Shown here in pieces: positions 16,656 through 24,458 of a stretch of 64,000 nt of DNA. The stretch covers positions 62,001 through 126,000 of the forward strand of contig CANMWA010000012.1 in NCBI GenBank assembly GCA_947501475.1, given 5' to 3'. The notes below the pieces were generated by a model. The model ran no database searches and was not told the origin of the DNA. It saw nothing but the letters and a program-made list of their open reading frames with translations. Numbering within the stretch: the stretch's first letter is position 1; each line of letters opens with the position of its first letter. The stretch is from an uncultured Aquimarina sp. (GTDB lineage: Bacteria; Bacteroidota; Bacteroidia; Flavobacteriales; Flavobacteriaceae). The translations under genes and the position numbers were made by a program.

Positions 16656-17873
16656 ATGAATATAGAAACCCAGTTACGAAATAAATTAAAAGAAATTAAT
16701 GATGTCTTAAATGCTAAAACTGAAGAAAATAAAGAAACTGGAGTTTTATCGGGTATTTCTGGAGTTGCATTATTTCAATTTTATTATGCCAAATTTTCTG
16801 GAGAAGATCTACATGCCGAGAATGGCGTAGAAACTATCACCAAAACTATTGAGTATATCAATAATGGGGTTACTTATCCTACTTTTTGCACAGGTATAGC
16901 AGGTGCAAGTTGGGTATTAGAAATCTTAAAAGAAGAAGAATTTGTAGAGCTTGAAGAAGATATTCTTTCATCAGATTTAGATGCCTACTTATTTGAAAAT
17001 ATGAAAGCTGATATAGGAAATAATAACTATGATTTTTTACATGGTGCAATGGGGTATGGATTTTATTTTTTTAAAAGATATCAAAATGCAACTTCAAATA
17101 AAATAAAAGAACGTTATGTTGAATATCTCAATTTTTTAATTGAAGCATTAAAAACATCATCAAAGAAAAATAAGAATGGCATTTGGTGGGAATCGATTTT
17201 ACAGAGAGAAGAAGGAACAGTAGGGTGTAATTTAAGCTTGTCTCATGGTATATCAAGTACCCTCAATTTTTTATCTAGACTAGCAAAATATGAAGATTTT
17301 TATGACCATGTAATTGATTTGATAAGAAATACAGCGCGTTATATTATGAGCTGCAAAAATAAAGACACTACACTAACAGCTTCATTTCCAAGTTGGATAA
17401 TCAATGAAGAAGTTGAAGATAGTAATTCTAGATTAGCATGGTGTTATGGTGATTTAGGGATTGGTATTTCTTTATTAAGAGCATCAGAAATCTTAAAAGA
17501 TAAAACACTACAACAAGATTCTATAGCTATTTTAAAGCGTACTGCTAAACGAAGAGATGTTAAAGAAGCAGGTTTGATAGATGCAGGACTATGCCATGGT
17601 ACTTTTGGTGTAATGCATATATACAATCATATATATAAGCAAACCAAAGATTTAGATTTTAAAGAGGCATCAGATTTTTGGGCAGAACATGCAGTCCAAA
17701 TGGCAACACATACAAATGGGTATGCTGGGTATATGGCCTGGAGAGGAACAGAAGATGAGCAATGGAAACCTGAATTAAGCTTGCTAGAAGGTGTTGCAGG
17801 GATGGGATTGTCTATCATATCTTATTTGGCACCTTTTGAAACCAAATGGGATGAATGTTTGTTGATCGGATAA
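16656..17873 (+). CDS. LanC-like lanthionine synthetase cyclase
   Basis: The 405-residue protein has the alpha-barrel repeats of LanC cyclases: GVLSGISGVALFQFYYAK, FLHGAMGYGFYFFKRY, LSLSHGISSTLNFLSRL, WCYGDLGIGISLLRAS, GLCHGTFGVMHIYNHIY and LLEGVAGMGLSIISYL. The three zinc ligands are present: C263 in WCYGD, and C313 and H314 in LCHG. LanC adds cysteine thiols to dehydrated Ser/Thr to form (methyl)lanthionine rings in class I lanthipeptides. A precursor-like peptide gene starts 174 nt downstream. No LanB dehydratase, transporter or leader peptidase gene is present within the window, so dehydration would need enzymes coded elsewhere. The cyclase fold and zinc site are clear; the partner set is not. 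Confidence 0.9.
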   Translation: MNIETQLRNKLKEINDVLNAKTEENKETGVLSGISGVALFQFYYAKFSGEDLHAENGVETITKTIEYINNGVTYPTFCTGIAGASWVLEILKEEEFVELEEDILSSDLDAYLFENMKADIGNNNYDFLHGAMGYGFYFFKRYQNATSNKIKERYVEYLNFLIEALKTSSKKNKNGIWWESILQREEGTVGCNLSLSHGISSTLNFLSRLAKYEDFYDHVIDLIRNTARYIMSCKNKDTTLTASFPSWIINEEVEDSNSRLAWCYGDLGIGISLLRASEILKDKTLQQDSIAILKRTAKRRDVKEAGLIDAGLCHGTFGVMHIYNHIYKQTKDLDFKEASDFWAEHAVQMATHTNGYAGYMAWRGTEDEQWKPELSLLEGVAGMGLSIISYLAPFETKWDECLLIG

Positions 17874-18047
17874 TTAATTTTATTGAAATTTCTGAAAAAA
17901 ATTGAAGTTTTAGAACCTTCTACATAACTATTTGTAATCGAAATTATGTTTACCAGATCAATAATTGTTATTGATTGGATCTAAGTAATTGTATATTAGA
18001 GAGTATCAAATGTATCTTGATTATTTGTCTAACTTAAATTAAAAAAC

Positions 18048-18227
18048 ATGAAAATTACAAAGAAGTTAAGTCTAAAGAAAATGAGTATTACACAACTAGA
18101 CACCATCAAAGGAGGTAATCTTACAAGCCCAATACGCACAGGGGATGTACTGCCATCAGAACAACCCGTTGGGGGTGGAGGAGTTTGTTATTCTGACTCA
18201 CCAACAAGTTGCGTATACTGCGTGTAA
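18048..18227 (+). CDS. Lanthipeptide-like precursor peptide with GG leader
   Basis: The 59-residue ORF was found by eye downstream of the LanC-like gene. The leader MKITKKLSLKKMSITQLDTI ends in KGG, the Bacteroidota class I lanthipeptide type (K-L-S-L-K-K-x-x-I-x-x-L-x-x-I-KGG). The core of 36 residues holds Ser/Thr early (NLTSPIRTGD) and a Cys-rich end, GVCYSDSPTSCVYCV, with three Cys next to Ser and Thr. Ring formation by the adjacent LanC-like enzyme is the obvious hypothesis. A strong hairpin terminator follows 66 nt downstream. Confidence 0.8.
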   Translation: MKITKKLSLKKMSITQLDTIKGGNLTSPIRTGDVLPSEQPVGGGGVCYSDSPTSCVYCV

Positions 18228-18292
18228 TTACCACAATATTTTTATTAGAGTTTATAAAAAATAAGCAATAATTAATCGTAGAATAGTTATCA

Positions 18293-18328
18293 AAAATCAC
18301 CTAAAAATCTTTTTAGGTGATTTTTTTG
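18293..18328 (+). terminator. Rho-independent terminator
   Basis: AAAATCACCTAAAAA pairs with TTTTTAGGTGATTTT around a short TC loop and continues into T residues, downstream of the first precursor gene. Confidence 0.85.
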
Positions 18329-18353
18329 TTTAAAAAAGTAGGTCACAGATAAT

Positions 18354-18387
18354 CGAAATTCTAGAATTTCGATCGAAATTCTAGAAT
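18354..18387. repeat. Palindrome CGAAATTCTAGAATTTCG plus adjacent partial copy
   Basis: A perfect 18-bp palindrome (18354-18371) is followed two bases later by CGAAATTCTAGAAT (18374-18387), a second copy lacking its last four bases. The same element with a CA centre recurs at 19627-19644 at the other side of the precursor genes. It could be an operator for the linked regulator or a dispersed genomic repeat. Confidence 0.7.
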
Positions 18388-18484
18388 CCCTTATACAAGT
18401 ATTTTATAGAGCTTTATGATTAGCATAGGTTTGTATCATTGAAACGCTTTTTGATCATAGTTATTTAAACTTTAAAAAAAGAAC

Positions 18485-18634
18485 ATGATAAAAAAATATA
18501 ATAAATTAAGTCTTAAAAAAATAGATATTTCAAAATTGAAAACAGTAAAAGGGGGCTATTGCGAAGGCATAAATTTTGATAAAGAAAATAATTACTATCA
18601 TGTTAAAACATCTCCTATTGAATGGGGTACTTAA
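18485..18634 (+). CDS. GG-leader precursor-like peptide with one Cys
   Basis: The 49-residue ORF was found by eye. The leader MIKKYNKLSLKKIDISKLKT followed by VKGG is clearly the same family as the upstream precursor (KLSLKK-xxIxxL-xxxKGG). The core of 25 residues starts YCEGINFDKENN and ends KTSPIEWGT; it has only one Cys, right after GG, and few Ser/Thr, so at most one ring could form. It may be a divergent substrate, a signalling peptide or a decaying copy. It sits about 260 nt after the first precursor. Confidence 0.65.
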   Translation: MIKKYNKLSLKKIDISKLKTVKGGYCEGINFDKENNYYHVKTSPIEWGT

Positions 18635-18830
18635 TCAGAGTAGTAGTTTTAATTTTCTAGTCTGTAACTTGATAGCTTTTATAGTATCCTAATTATAGGA
18701 TAAGTATTATGAATATTAAAGAATATATGGGTGATTATTATAGATCTATCGGATATAAATATATAGTTACTTTATAAAAAGAAGAATTGTTATTGGAAAA
18801 GGACTATAGTTGAGTACTTACTGTTTAAAA

Positions 18831-18867
18831 ATACTATTCTATCTTTTTTTGAAAGATAGAATAGTAT
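18831..18867. terminator. Hairpin between convergent precursor genes
   Basis: A perfect 16-bp stem, ATACTATTCTATCTTT (18831-18846) and its complement (18852-18867), encloses a 5-nt loop. It lies 31 nt downstream of the minus-strand precursor remnant and after the plus-strand precursor. The rest of the 263-nt spacer shows no convincing gene. Confidence 0.7.
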
Positions 18868-18897
18868 CGAAGTGAATTCGTAATTACCATTTATTTT

Positions 18898-19046
18898 TTA
18901 AGGAGAGAAAACATCTATGTTTTTATCTGTTGTAATAGTGCTTCCTGTACCACAACCACCACCTCTAATAGAATTTAATCTATCGAGTTTAGAAATTCTT
19001 ACTTTTGTTAAAGTAAGTTTACTTGGTTTTCTAGATTTTTTTTCAT
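18898..19046 (-). pseudogene. GG-leader precursor with -1 frameshift in poly-A after ATG
   Basis: This is the third paralogue of the minus-strand peptide set. The start ATG (19044-19046) is followed by eight A residues, where the sister copy at 19262 has nine, so the ATG frame stops after 12 codons. One extra A restores a 49-residue peptide: leader MKKKSRKPSKLTLTKVRISK, LDRLNSIRGGG, then core CGTGSTITTDKNIDVFSP. The coding frame after the run is intact, with no other damage. That fits a recent slip, a sequencing error or phase variation. The frame-restored core has one Cys plus several Ser/Thr. Confidence 0.75.
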
Positions 19047-19094
19047 TGTGTGTAATGTTTTTTATTAATTCACAATTTAAATTACTACACCTTT

Positions 19095-19262
19095 TTAAGG
19101 TAATAGAGGTTCTGTGTCTTCCTCTTGTGTTGCTATTGTTAATGATGTATTAGTGCTTCCTGTACCACAACCACCACCTCTAATAGAATTTAATCTATCG
19201 AGTTTAGAAATTTTTACTTTTGTTAAAATAAGTTTATTTGGTTTTATAGATTTTTTTTTCAT
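19095..19262 (-). CDS. GG-leader precursor peptide, intact copy
   Basis: The 55-residue ORF has the leader MKKKSIKPNKLILTKVKISK, then LDRLNSIRGGG, and a core CGTGSTNTSLTIATQEEDTE ending PLLP. The leader is nearly identical to those of the neighbours at 19046 and 19542, while the core differs. The core carries one Cys and several Ser/Thr, with a conserved acidic PLLP tail shared with the 19542 copy. The family resembles GG-leader RiPP precursors of Bacteroidota (often annotated class I lanthipeptide). The gene was found by eye and is in tandem with its paralogues. Confidence 0.75.
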   Translation of the reverse strand: MKKKSIKPNKLILTKVKISKLDRLNSIRGGGCGTGSTNTSLTIATQEEDTEPLLP

Positions 19263-19380
19263 GGTGTGTTCTGTTTTTTTATATAATTAAGATTGTAAAT
19301 TTAAATTGGTCATAAGAAGATCTTACTAAAAACAGTTTTGTGATTTTAGTAAAATTATAATTCTAAATCACTACACTTTT

Positions 19381-19542
19381 TTATGGTAATAAAGGCTTTA
19401 TGTCTTCATTTTGTGTTGCTATACTTCTTGGACCAGTACCAACTGTACCACCTCCTCCAAAAATAGTATCTAATCTGTCTAGTTTAGAAACTTTTATTTT
19501 TGTTAAAGTGAGTTCTTTTGGTTTTAGAGATCTTTTTTTCAT
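19381..19542 (-). CDS. GG-leader precursor peptide without cysteine
   Basis: The 53-residue peptide starts at MKKRSLKPKELTLTKIKVSK, continues LDRLDTIFGGGG, and ends TVGTGPRSIATQNEDIKPLL-P. Translation from 19596 would add an unlikely YIYIYVY extension. The leader is plainly paralogous to the two downstream copies, and the tail (IATQNEDIKPLLP against IATQEEDTEPLLP) matches the 19262 copy, but the Cys after GGG is missing. It cannot form a lanthionine, so either this family is not thioether-bridged or this copy has another role. Confidence 0.75.
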   Translation of the reverse strand: MKKRSLKPKELTLTKIKVSKLDRLDTIFGGGGTVGTGPRSIATQNEDIKPLLP

Positions 19543-19626
19543 TGTGCGTAATGTTTTATGTTTTATTGTATATACATAAATATAAATATAAATCAATCAT
19601 TAAAGCAGAAAAAAAGAGGTATTACA

Positions 19627-19644
19627 CGAAATTCCAGAATTTCG
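19627..19644. repeat. Palindrome CGAAATTCCAGAATTTCG
   Basis: Two 8-bp arms, CGAAATTC and GAATTTCG, flank a CA centre. The same arms flank TA at 18354-18371. It lies 42 nt downstream of the regulator stop and about 85 nt upstream of the first minus-strand precursor. Confidence 0.65.
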
Positions 19645-19685
19645 TTTGATTTCTTTTGAGATTAATTAAGACGAGTCATACAATT

Positions 19686-21398
19686 TTATAAATTCTTCGC
19701 CTTATTTAATTCTTTAATATAGTAGGAAGGTTTAATTTTTACATGCTTATAAAAAGCATTAGAAAATGTTTCAGCGCTATGGTAACCGAATTCGTTTGCT
19801 ATAGCTTTAATAGTAAATTTACGCAGCATGACATTAATCTGTAATTCTTTTACAGAATAATTGATTCGTAATTCATTCAAATATTGAGTGAATGTTTTAT
19901 TTTTAAAATGATTTATTACTCTTGATAAGTATTTAACATTAGTTTCCATAGCATCTGCCAAAGATTGGGAGGTTATACCAAGAGTAAGGTATTGATGATC
20001 TTTTTCAAATTCATCAAGTTTTTTTAAGATATATACAACATGCTTTTCGGGTACTTTTAGATCACTATCTTTACGTACAGCTGCAACAGTATTTGTAAGC
20101 TTTGGCTTAGGTGTAGATTTGTGATCTGAAAGTAGTTTTTCGAATCTTAATCGATAACGTCGTTTTCTTATATATTGATAGTAGACTAAACTTATAGATG
20201 CTAATAATAACAAGGTTAATATTAAAATACCAGAGATGTAAGTGGTATTGTTTTTATTTAATTTTTCTATCAGGATTTCTTTTTCTCTTAATAACAAAGG
20301 GATGTCATAATCTTCTAACACCTTTTTGTTAATGAAAATCTTATCGCTTAAGTATTGATCTAATACTCCATTTAGTTTATCAAGGTATTTATTCTGGTTT
20401 TTTAAATCATTTTTAGTTTTATAGTAGTTTTTTAGATATTCATAGGTCTTAACATGTTTATATTGTGGTATAGAAGTCAAGGTTTCTAAAATTGAATCTG
20501 TTTTTAGAAAATAGCTAATAGCTCTTTCATGATTCGACAAATCAAGATGTGATTTTCCTAAATAATAATAACTATCGATAGTGTTAGATTTATCTCCAAA
20601 GTCAATCATTTTAGAAACTACTTTATTGATACTATCAATAGTGGCTGTATAATTTTTTTTGGTATACTGATTTATACCTTCGCATAATGTAAAATATGCT
20701 TTCATTTCTTTGATATAATCAATAGAACTTTTGGAGGCTATACTGTATCCTAGATTATTGTAATAAGTAGTTGAATCATTTTTTTTTAGTCCGATATATG
20801 TTTCTGCAATGGCATGTAATATATTTAAGTATCTAGATTGATATTCGTTTCGAGTTTGGTTCGCATAAAATTCCCCACATGTTTTAAAAATAGATAAAGC
20901 TTCTTCTTTTTGATTTAAATGTTCGCTTTTTATCACTGCAATTTGATAATCGATTCGATTCGTTAAATCGGAGCTATCATTTTCTTTAGCATATTTGCGA
21001 GATACATTTAAATAGTCTAAAGTTTTTTTAATATTTCTCTTTTCATACAAGTAATATTTAGCCTTAGTGAAATATGCATAGGCAATCTGAAAATCATTCT
21101 TTTGATGTTGAGCAATCCTTATAATACTGTCTAAATATTGTTTACTTGGATAGATCTCGTTAAACAGATAAAATCCATTAACGATTTCCTGGAATTTTTT
21201 TTCTTTTTTAGCTCGTTTAAGATATGTAGTTGCAATTTTTTTTAATAAAACCGAATCATTTTTTTGGTTTTTGAAAAAAAGAACTTCTAGTTCTTTATAG
21301 TTTTTTTGAAGTAAAAAATCTGTTTGGTTTTGGGCCCAAAATGTATTTGAATAAAAGGCAACAAATACTATAAAGATGTACATCAAAAATCTATGCAT
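19686..21398 (-). CDS. TPR sensor with C-terminal AraC-type HTH
   Basis: The 570-residue protein has an N-terminal signal or anchor (MHRFLMYIFIVFVAFYSNTF), about 330 residues of TPR-like helical repeats, one transmembrane segment (YISGILILTLLLLASISLVY, residues about 392-411), a basic juxtamembrane stretch (YIRKRRYRLRFEK) and a C-terminal AraC DNA-binding domain. In the latter, VKYLSRVINHFKNKTFTQYL and IKAIANEFGYHSAETFSNAF are the two helix-turn-helix units. This is the membrane-bound TPR-AraC regulator type common in Flavobacteriaceae. It lies directly after the precursor peptide genes on the same strand, so it is a candidate regulator for the RiPP locus, perhaps sensing the peptides (inference). 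A perfect TATTTTTGC promoter box lies 51 nt upstream. Confidence 0.88.
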   Translation of the reverse strand: MHRFLMYIFIVFVAFYSNTFWAQNQTDFLLQKNYKELEVLFFKNQKNDSVLLKKIATTYLKRAKKEKKFQEIVNGFYLFNEIYPSKQYLDSIIRIAQHQKNDFQIAYAYFTKAKYYLYEKRNIKKTLDYLNVSRKYAKENDSSDLTNRIDYQIAVIKSEHLNQKEEALSIFKTCGEFYANQTRNEYQSRYLNILHAIAETYIGLKKNDSTTYYNNLGYSIASKSSIDYIKEMKAYFTLCEGINQYTKKNYTATIDSINKVVSKMIDFGDKSNTIDSYYYLGKSHLDLSNHERAISYFLKTDSILETLTSIPQYKHVKTYEYLKNYYKTKNDLKNQNKYLDKLNGVLDQYLSDKIFINKKVLEDYDIPLLLREKEILIEKLNKNNTTYISGILILTLLLLASISLVYYQYIRKRRYRLRFEKLLSDHKSTPKPKLTNTVAAVRKDSDLKVPEKHVVYILKKLDEFEKDHQYLTLGITSQSLADAMETNVKYLSRVINHFKNKTFTQYLNELRINYSVKELQINVMLRKFTIKAIANEFGYHSAETFSNAFYKHVKIKPSYYIKELNKAKNL

Positions 21399-21448
21399 AA
21401 TATTTGATTAACGAGAAGGTGATATTAGGATGTTAATGTGTATTACTT

Positions 21449-21457
21449 GCAAAAATA
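21449..21457 (-). promoter_or_regulatory. Promoter -7 box of TPR-AraC regulator
   Basis: TATTTTTGC on the minus strand is an exact TAnnTTTGC match, 51 nt upstream of the regulator start. Confidence 0.55.
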
Positions 21458-21510
21458 ACATTATTTTTGATCGTGATGTTTATTGTTAATGAAATTATAG
21501 ATTTTTAGAA

Positions 21511-22551
21511 ATGAAAATAGATCTAAGAAGTGATACCGTTACTAAACCGACTAAAGAAATGTTGGAAGCAATGATGAGTACTGAAGTAGGGGATGATGTG
21601 TATAAAGAAGATCCTACAGTAAATGCTTTGGAACAAAGAATAGCAATGATGTTTGGTAAAGAGGAAGCTTTGTTTTTTCCTTCAGGGAGTATGGCAAACC
21701 AAGCTGCAATAAAATTACATACACAACCAGGAGAGCAATTAATCGCTGATCAATATGCTCATGTGTATAACTATGAGGGCGGGGGCGTATCTTTTAATAG
21801 TGGAGTATCTTGTAAATTGATCAAGGGACATAGAGGTATGATTACAGCGAGTCAGGTTGAAGAATCTATAAACCCACCAGATTTTTATCACAGCCCGCTT
21901 ACTAGTCTTGTTTGTGTAGAAAACACTACAAATAAGGGAGGTGGAGCTTGTTATGATTTTGAAGAAATAAAGAGGATTAAAAATGTTTGTGATCAACATA
22001 ATTTAGGATATCACCTAGATGGAGCACGATTATGGAATGCTTTGGTTACAAAAGAAGAAAGTGCAAAACAGTATGGTGAAATTTTTGATACAATTTCTGT
22101 ATGCTTAAGCAAAGGTTTAGGTGCACCAGTTGGCTCTGTGTTAATTGGGGACAGTACTATTATGAAACAAGCAATACGAGTTAGAAAAATCTTAGGAGGA
22201 GGGATGCGACAGGTGGGGTATTTGGCTGCTGCAGGACTATATGCTATAGAAAATAACATCAGTAGACTTAGTGAAGATCACAGAAGAGCCAGAGAAATAG
22301 GCAAGGTGTTAGAAAAACTATCTTTTGTAAAGAAAGTAGAGCCTATAGATACTAATATTATCATATTTACTATTGACGGTAAAGAAGAAGAGTTTATTGC
22401 TCAAATGGCATCAAAGAATATTCATTTTTATGGTATGGGGCAAGGTAAATTACGATTTGTAACTCACTTGGATTATACCCAAAAAAGGCATGAATATTTT
22501 TTAGAACTCCTAATGACTTTTAAACTAAATAAAGCTGTTCATACTACATAA
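21511..22551 (+). CDS. ltaE: Low-specificity L-threonine aldolase
   Basis: The 346-residue fold-type I PLP enzyme cleaves threonine to glycine and acetaldehyde. Visible family marks are the start MKIDLRSDTVTKPTKEMLEA, the GDDVYKEDPTVNALE segment, FFPSGSMANQAAIK, the LDGARLWNA aspartate loop (residues about 169-177), and SVCLSKGLGAPVGSVLIG, whose Lys is the PLP anchor. IRVRKILGGGMRQVGYLAAA follows as expected. Length is normal. The gene is divergent from the TPR-AraC regulator and ends in a hairpin overlapping its stop. Confidence 0.94.
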   Translation: MKIDLRSDTVTKPTKEMLEAMMSTEVGDDVYKEDPTVNALEQRIAMMFGKEEALFFPSGSMANQAAIKLHTQPGEQLIADQYAHVYNYEGGGVSFNSGVSCKLIKGHRGMITASQVEESINPPDFYHSPLTSLVCVENTTNKGGGACYDFEEIKRIKNVCDQHNLGYHLDGARLWNALVTKEESAKQYGEIFDTISVCLSKGLGAPVGSVLIGDSTIMKQAIRVRKILGGGMRQVGYLAAAGLYAIENNISRLSEDHRRAREIGKVLEKLSFVKKVEPIDTNIIIFTIDGKEEEFIAQMASKNIHFYGMGQGKLRFVTHLDYTQKRHEYFLELLMTFKLNKAVHTT

Positions 22552-22560
22552 ACAGCTTTT
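22531..22560 (+). terminator. Terminator overlapping ltaE stop
   Basis: AAAGCTGTT (22531-22539) pairs with AACAGCTTT (22550-22558), followed by T residues. The stop codon at 22549-22551 sits at the edge of the right arm. Confidence 0.7.
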
Positions 22561-22588
22561 ATATTGTATTTTAAGCTAGGTGGAGTGA

Positions 22589-22909
22589 TTACACTTCTTT
22601 AGTATCAGCTCCAGAAGCATTTTCTTTTACAGAATTGATACCGTTTTCCATGCCAGATTCTGAAGCATACATTTGGCTGCTACCTATTACTTGTCCATTA
22701 CTAGCTTTCAAATTAAAATAGAACTTACCATTTTTTGCTGTTTTACGCTCATATCGACCATCTTCTGGAGAATTTTTTTGAACAGATGCTATTCCGTTTT
22801 CAGCAGCAGATTTACTATTGTATACTTCGCTACTTAAGATTACTTGTCCATTCTTGGCTTTTAAGGTAAAATGATAACTCGACCCTTCTTTATTTTTGAG
22901 TTCAAACAT
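22589..22909 (-). CDS. YegP-family protein (two DUF1508 repeats)
   Basis: The 106-residue protein is a tandem of two DUF1508 units: FTLKAKNGQVILSSEVYNSK with a following GIASVQKNSPED, and FNLKASNGQVIGSSQMYASE with a following GINSVKENASG. The FxLKAxNGQVIxSS motif is diagnostic of the YegP fold, a small cytosolic alpha/beta protein of unknown biochemical role, often expressed in stress or stationary phase. Confidence 0.92.
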   Translation of the reverse strand: MFELKNKEGSSYHFTLKAKNGQVILSSEVYNSKSAAENGIASVQKNSPEDGRYERKTAKNGKFYFNLKASNGQVIGSSQMYASESGMENGINSVKENASGADTKEV

Positions 22910-23294
22910 GTTTTTTAAAATTTTAATTAATTTTTAGCTTCTGTTAAATTTATATAATAAAAATGAGAAAGAAAAATGTATTATGACAGAACATTTCATT
23001 TGTATAAAAAACATTTATTTTTTCAAAAAAACGGAAAATGATTTAGTTATGTTATAACAATTTAAGATTAAAAAACTTTATAAAACGATTGAGGTTTACC
23101 GTAAAGATTGTAATTTTTTTTGAAGTAAATTAGTGTTAAATATAAATGTACCCTTCGTCAATATGTTTTTTATCGAAAAAAAAAACTAATCATCGAGAAT
23201 GTTGCTTTTTATTATATCGAAGATTATCAGTGATTACTCCTCTAGTTACTAATTTTGAGCATTATTATTAACATTTATATATAAATCATCAACT
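22910..23294. other. 385-nt spacer between yegP-like and ompA-like genes
   Basis: This is a divergent, very A/T-rich spacer that must hold promoters for both flanking genes. I see no ORF with coding character, no RNA gene and no strong hairpin. Confidence 0.5.
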
Positions 23295-24398
23295 ATGAAA
23301 AAAATTATTCTAAGGGGAGTCCTAATATTTTTAGGAGTATCAGTATATGCTCAACAAGACTTACCGCAAAACCCAGAACCAGGAAAATGTTACGTTCGCT
23401 GTACTACACCAGATGTGTATGAAAATCAAACTGTAAAAGTACAGATCACACCAGAATACAAAAAGCTAAAAACTTTTCCGGCTACTTATGAGACTATTAC
23501 TGAAAAAGTAGTGATCAAAGAAGCTTCGAAGAAATTAACGGTAATTCAGGCAAAATATAAAACTGAGACTGTTACCTTTATGAAAAAACAAGGAGCTTCT
23601 ACTTTAAAAGTAATTCCAGCAAAATTAGCCACTGGAGCAGAAACTGTAGAGATTAAACCAGCATACGCACAGTGGGAGTTAGGTTCGCCTGCACCAGATT
23701 GTGCTTCTAGTAACCCTGATGATTGTCGTTATTGGTGTTATAAAGGATATCCTGCAGAGTTCACCACTGTTCCGGTTAAAACTTTAGGAGCAGATGCTAC
23801 AACTCAAAGTTCTCCTATTGCCGAACAAACTGGAACTTTTTCTAAGAGAGTTTTAGTTGAACCTGCAAGAGTAGTAGAGGAAGTAATCCCCGAAGAATAT
23901 GGAACAGTAACCAAAACTGTACTAGTAAAGGATTCATATACTGAAGAAGTTATAGTTCCTGCAACATTTAAAGAGGTTACCAAAGAAGTTTTAACTCAAA
24001 AAGGAGGATTAACTACCTGGAAAGAAGTTGAATGCTCTTTAGTTGAGTATTCTGCTTTACCAATTAATTGGAACTTAGGCAGTGCCACTTTAACTGCACA
24101 AGCAAAGAGTATTATTGATACTCGATTAATGCCAGTTCTTGCTAATAATCCAGGAGCAAAAATGGAGATCGCTTCTCATACTGATGCTAGAGGGTCAAAG
24201 TCTAACAATAAAGCGTTATCTGACAGAAGAGCGCAATCAGTTGCTAATTATTTAATTTCTAAAGGAGTAAATGCTAGTCGTTTAGTAGCCAGTGGTTATG
24301 GTGAAACTAGACTTAAAAATAGATGTGCAGACGGAGTAACATGTACCGAAAGACAACACGCTTCAAATAGAAGAACAGAATTTAGATTGATTCAATAA
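23295..24398 (+). CDS. OmpA-family outer membrane protein
   Basis: The 367-residue protein has a signal peptide (ending VYAQ) and a C-terminal OmpA peptidoglycan-binding domain (residues about 250-367: PINWNLGSATLTAQAKSIID, ASHTDARGSKSNNKALSDRR, VASGYGETRLKN, RRTEFRLIQ). The Asp/Arg contact motif for peptidoglycan is intact. The middle (residues about 30-245) is not a beta-barrel but a set of related segments containing VxPAxxxxxxxxVxVK, for example VQITPEYKKLKTFPATYETI, VIPAKLATGAETVEIKPAYA and VIPEEYGTVTKTVLVK. Cys pairs in PGKCYVRC and CRYWCYKG suggest disulfides outside the cytosol. It probably links the envelope to peptidoglycan. Confidence 0.88.
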   Translation: MKKIILRGVLIFLGVSVYAQQDLPQNPEPGKCYVRCTTPDVYENQTVKVQITPEYKKLKTFPATYETITEKVVIKEASKKLTVIQAKYKTETVTFMKKQGASTLKVIPAKLATGAETVEIKPAYAQWELGSPAPDCASSNPDDCRYWCYKGYPAEFTTVPVKTLGADATTQSSPIAEQTGTFSKRVLVEPARVVEEVIPEEYGTVTKTVLVKDSYTEEVIVPATFKEVTKEVLTQKGGLTTWKEVECSLVEYSALPINWNLGSATLTAQAKSIIDTRLMPVLANNPGAKMEIASHTDARGSKSNNKALSDRRAQSVANYLISKGVNASRLVASGYGETRLKNRCADGVTCTERQHASNRRTEFRLIQ

Positions 24399-24420
24399 AG
24401 AAGTTGAAAATACGTGATAA

Positions 24421-24458
24421 AAAAACATGCCTGATATTTTAATATCAGGCATGTTTTT
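24421..24458. terminator. Bidirectional terminator
   Basis: A perfect 18-bp stem (24421-24438 with 24441-24458, centred on CATGCCTGATATT) lies between the convergent ompA-like and thioredoxin genes and touches the stop of the latter. Confidence 0.9.

Noticed and set aside
14109..17873. HExxH metalloprotease as dedicated leader peptidase of the RiPP locus
   Set aside because: This protein type is widespread in Bacteroidota without RiPP genes, so adjacency alone is weak; kept as a possibility only.
18709..18777. 22-codon ORF starting MNIKEYMGDYY between the precursor genes
   Set aside because: It has no leader-like features, no paralogue in the window and no promoter or terminator of its own; chance ORFs of this size are common in A/T-rich DNA.
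18898..19153. Plus-strand ORF 18917-19153 opposite the precursor genes
   Set aside because: It is the reverse-strand shadow of two paralogous precursor genes and has no independent coding features.
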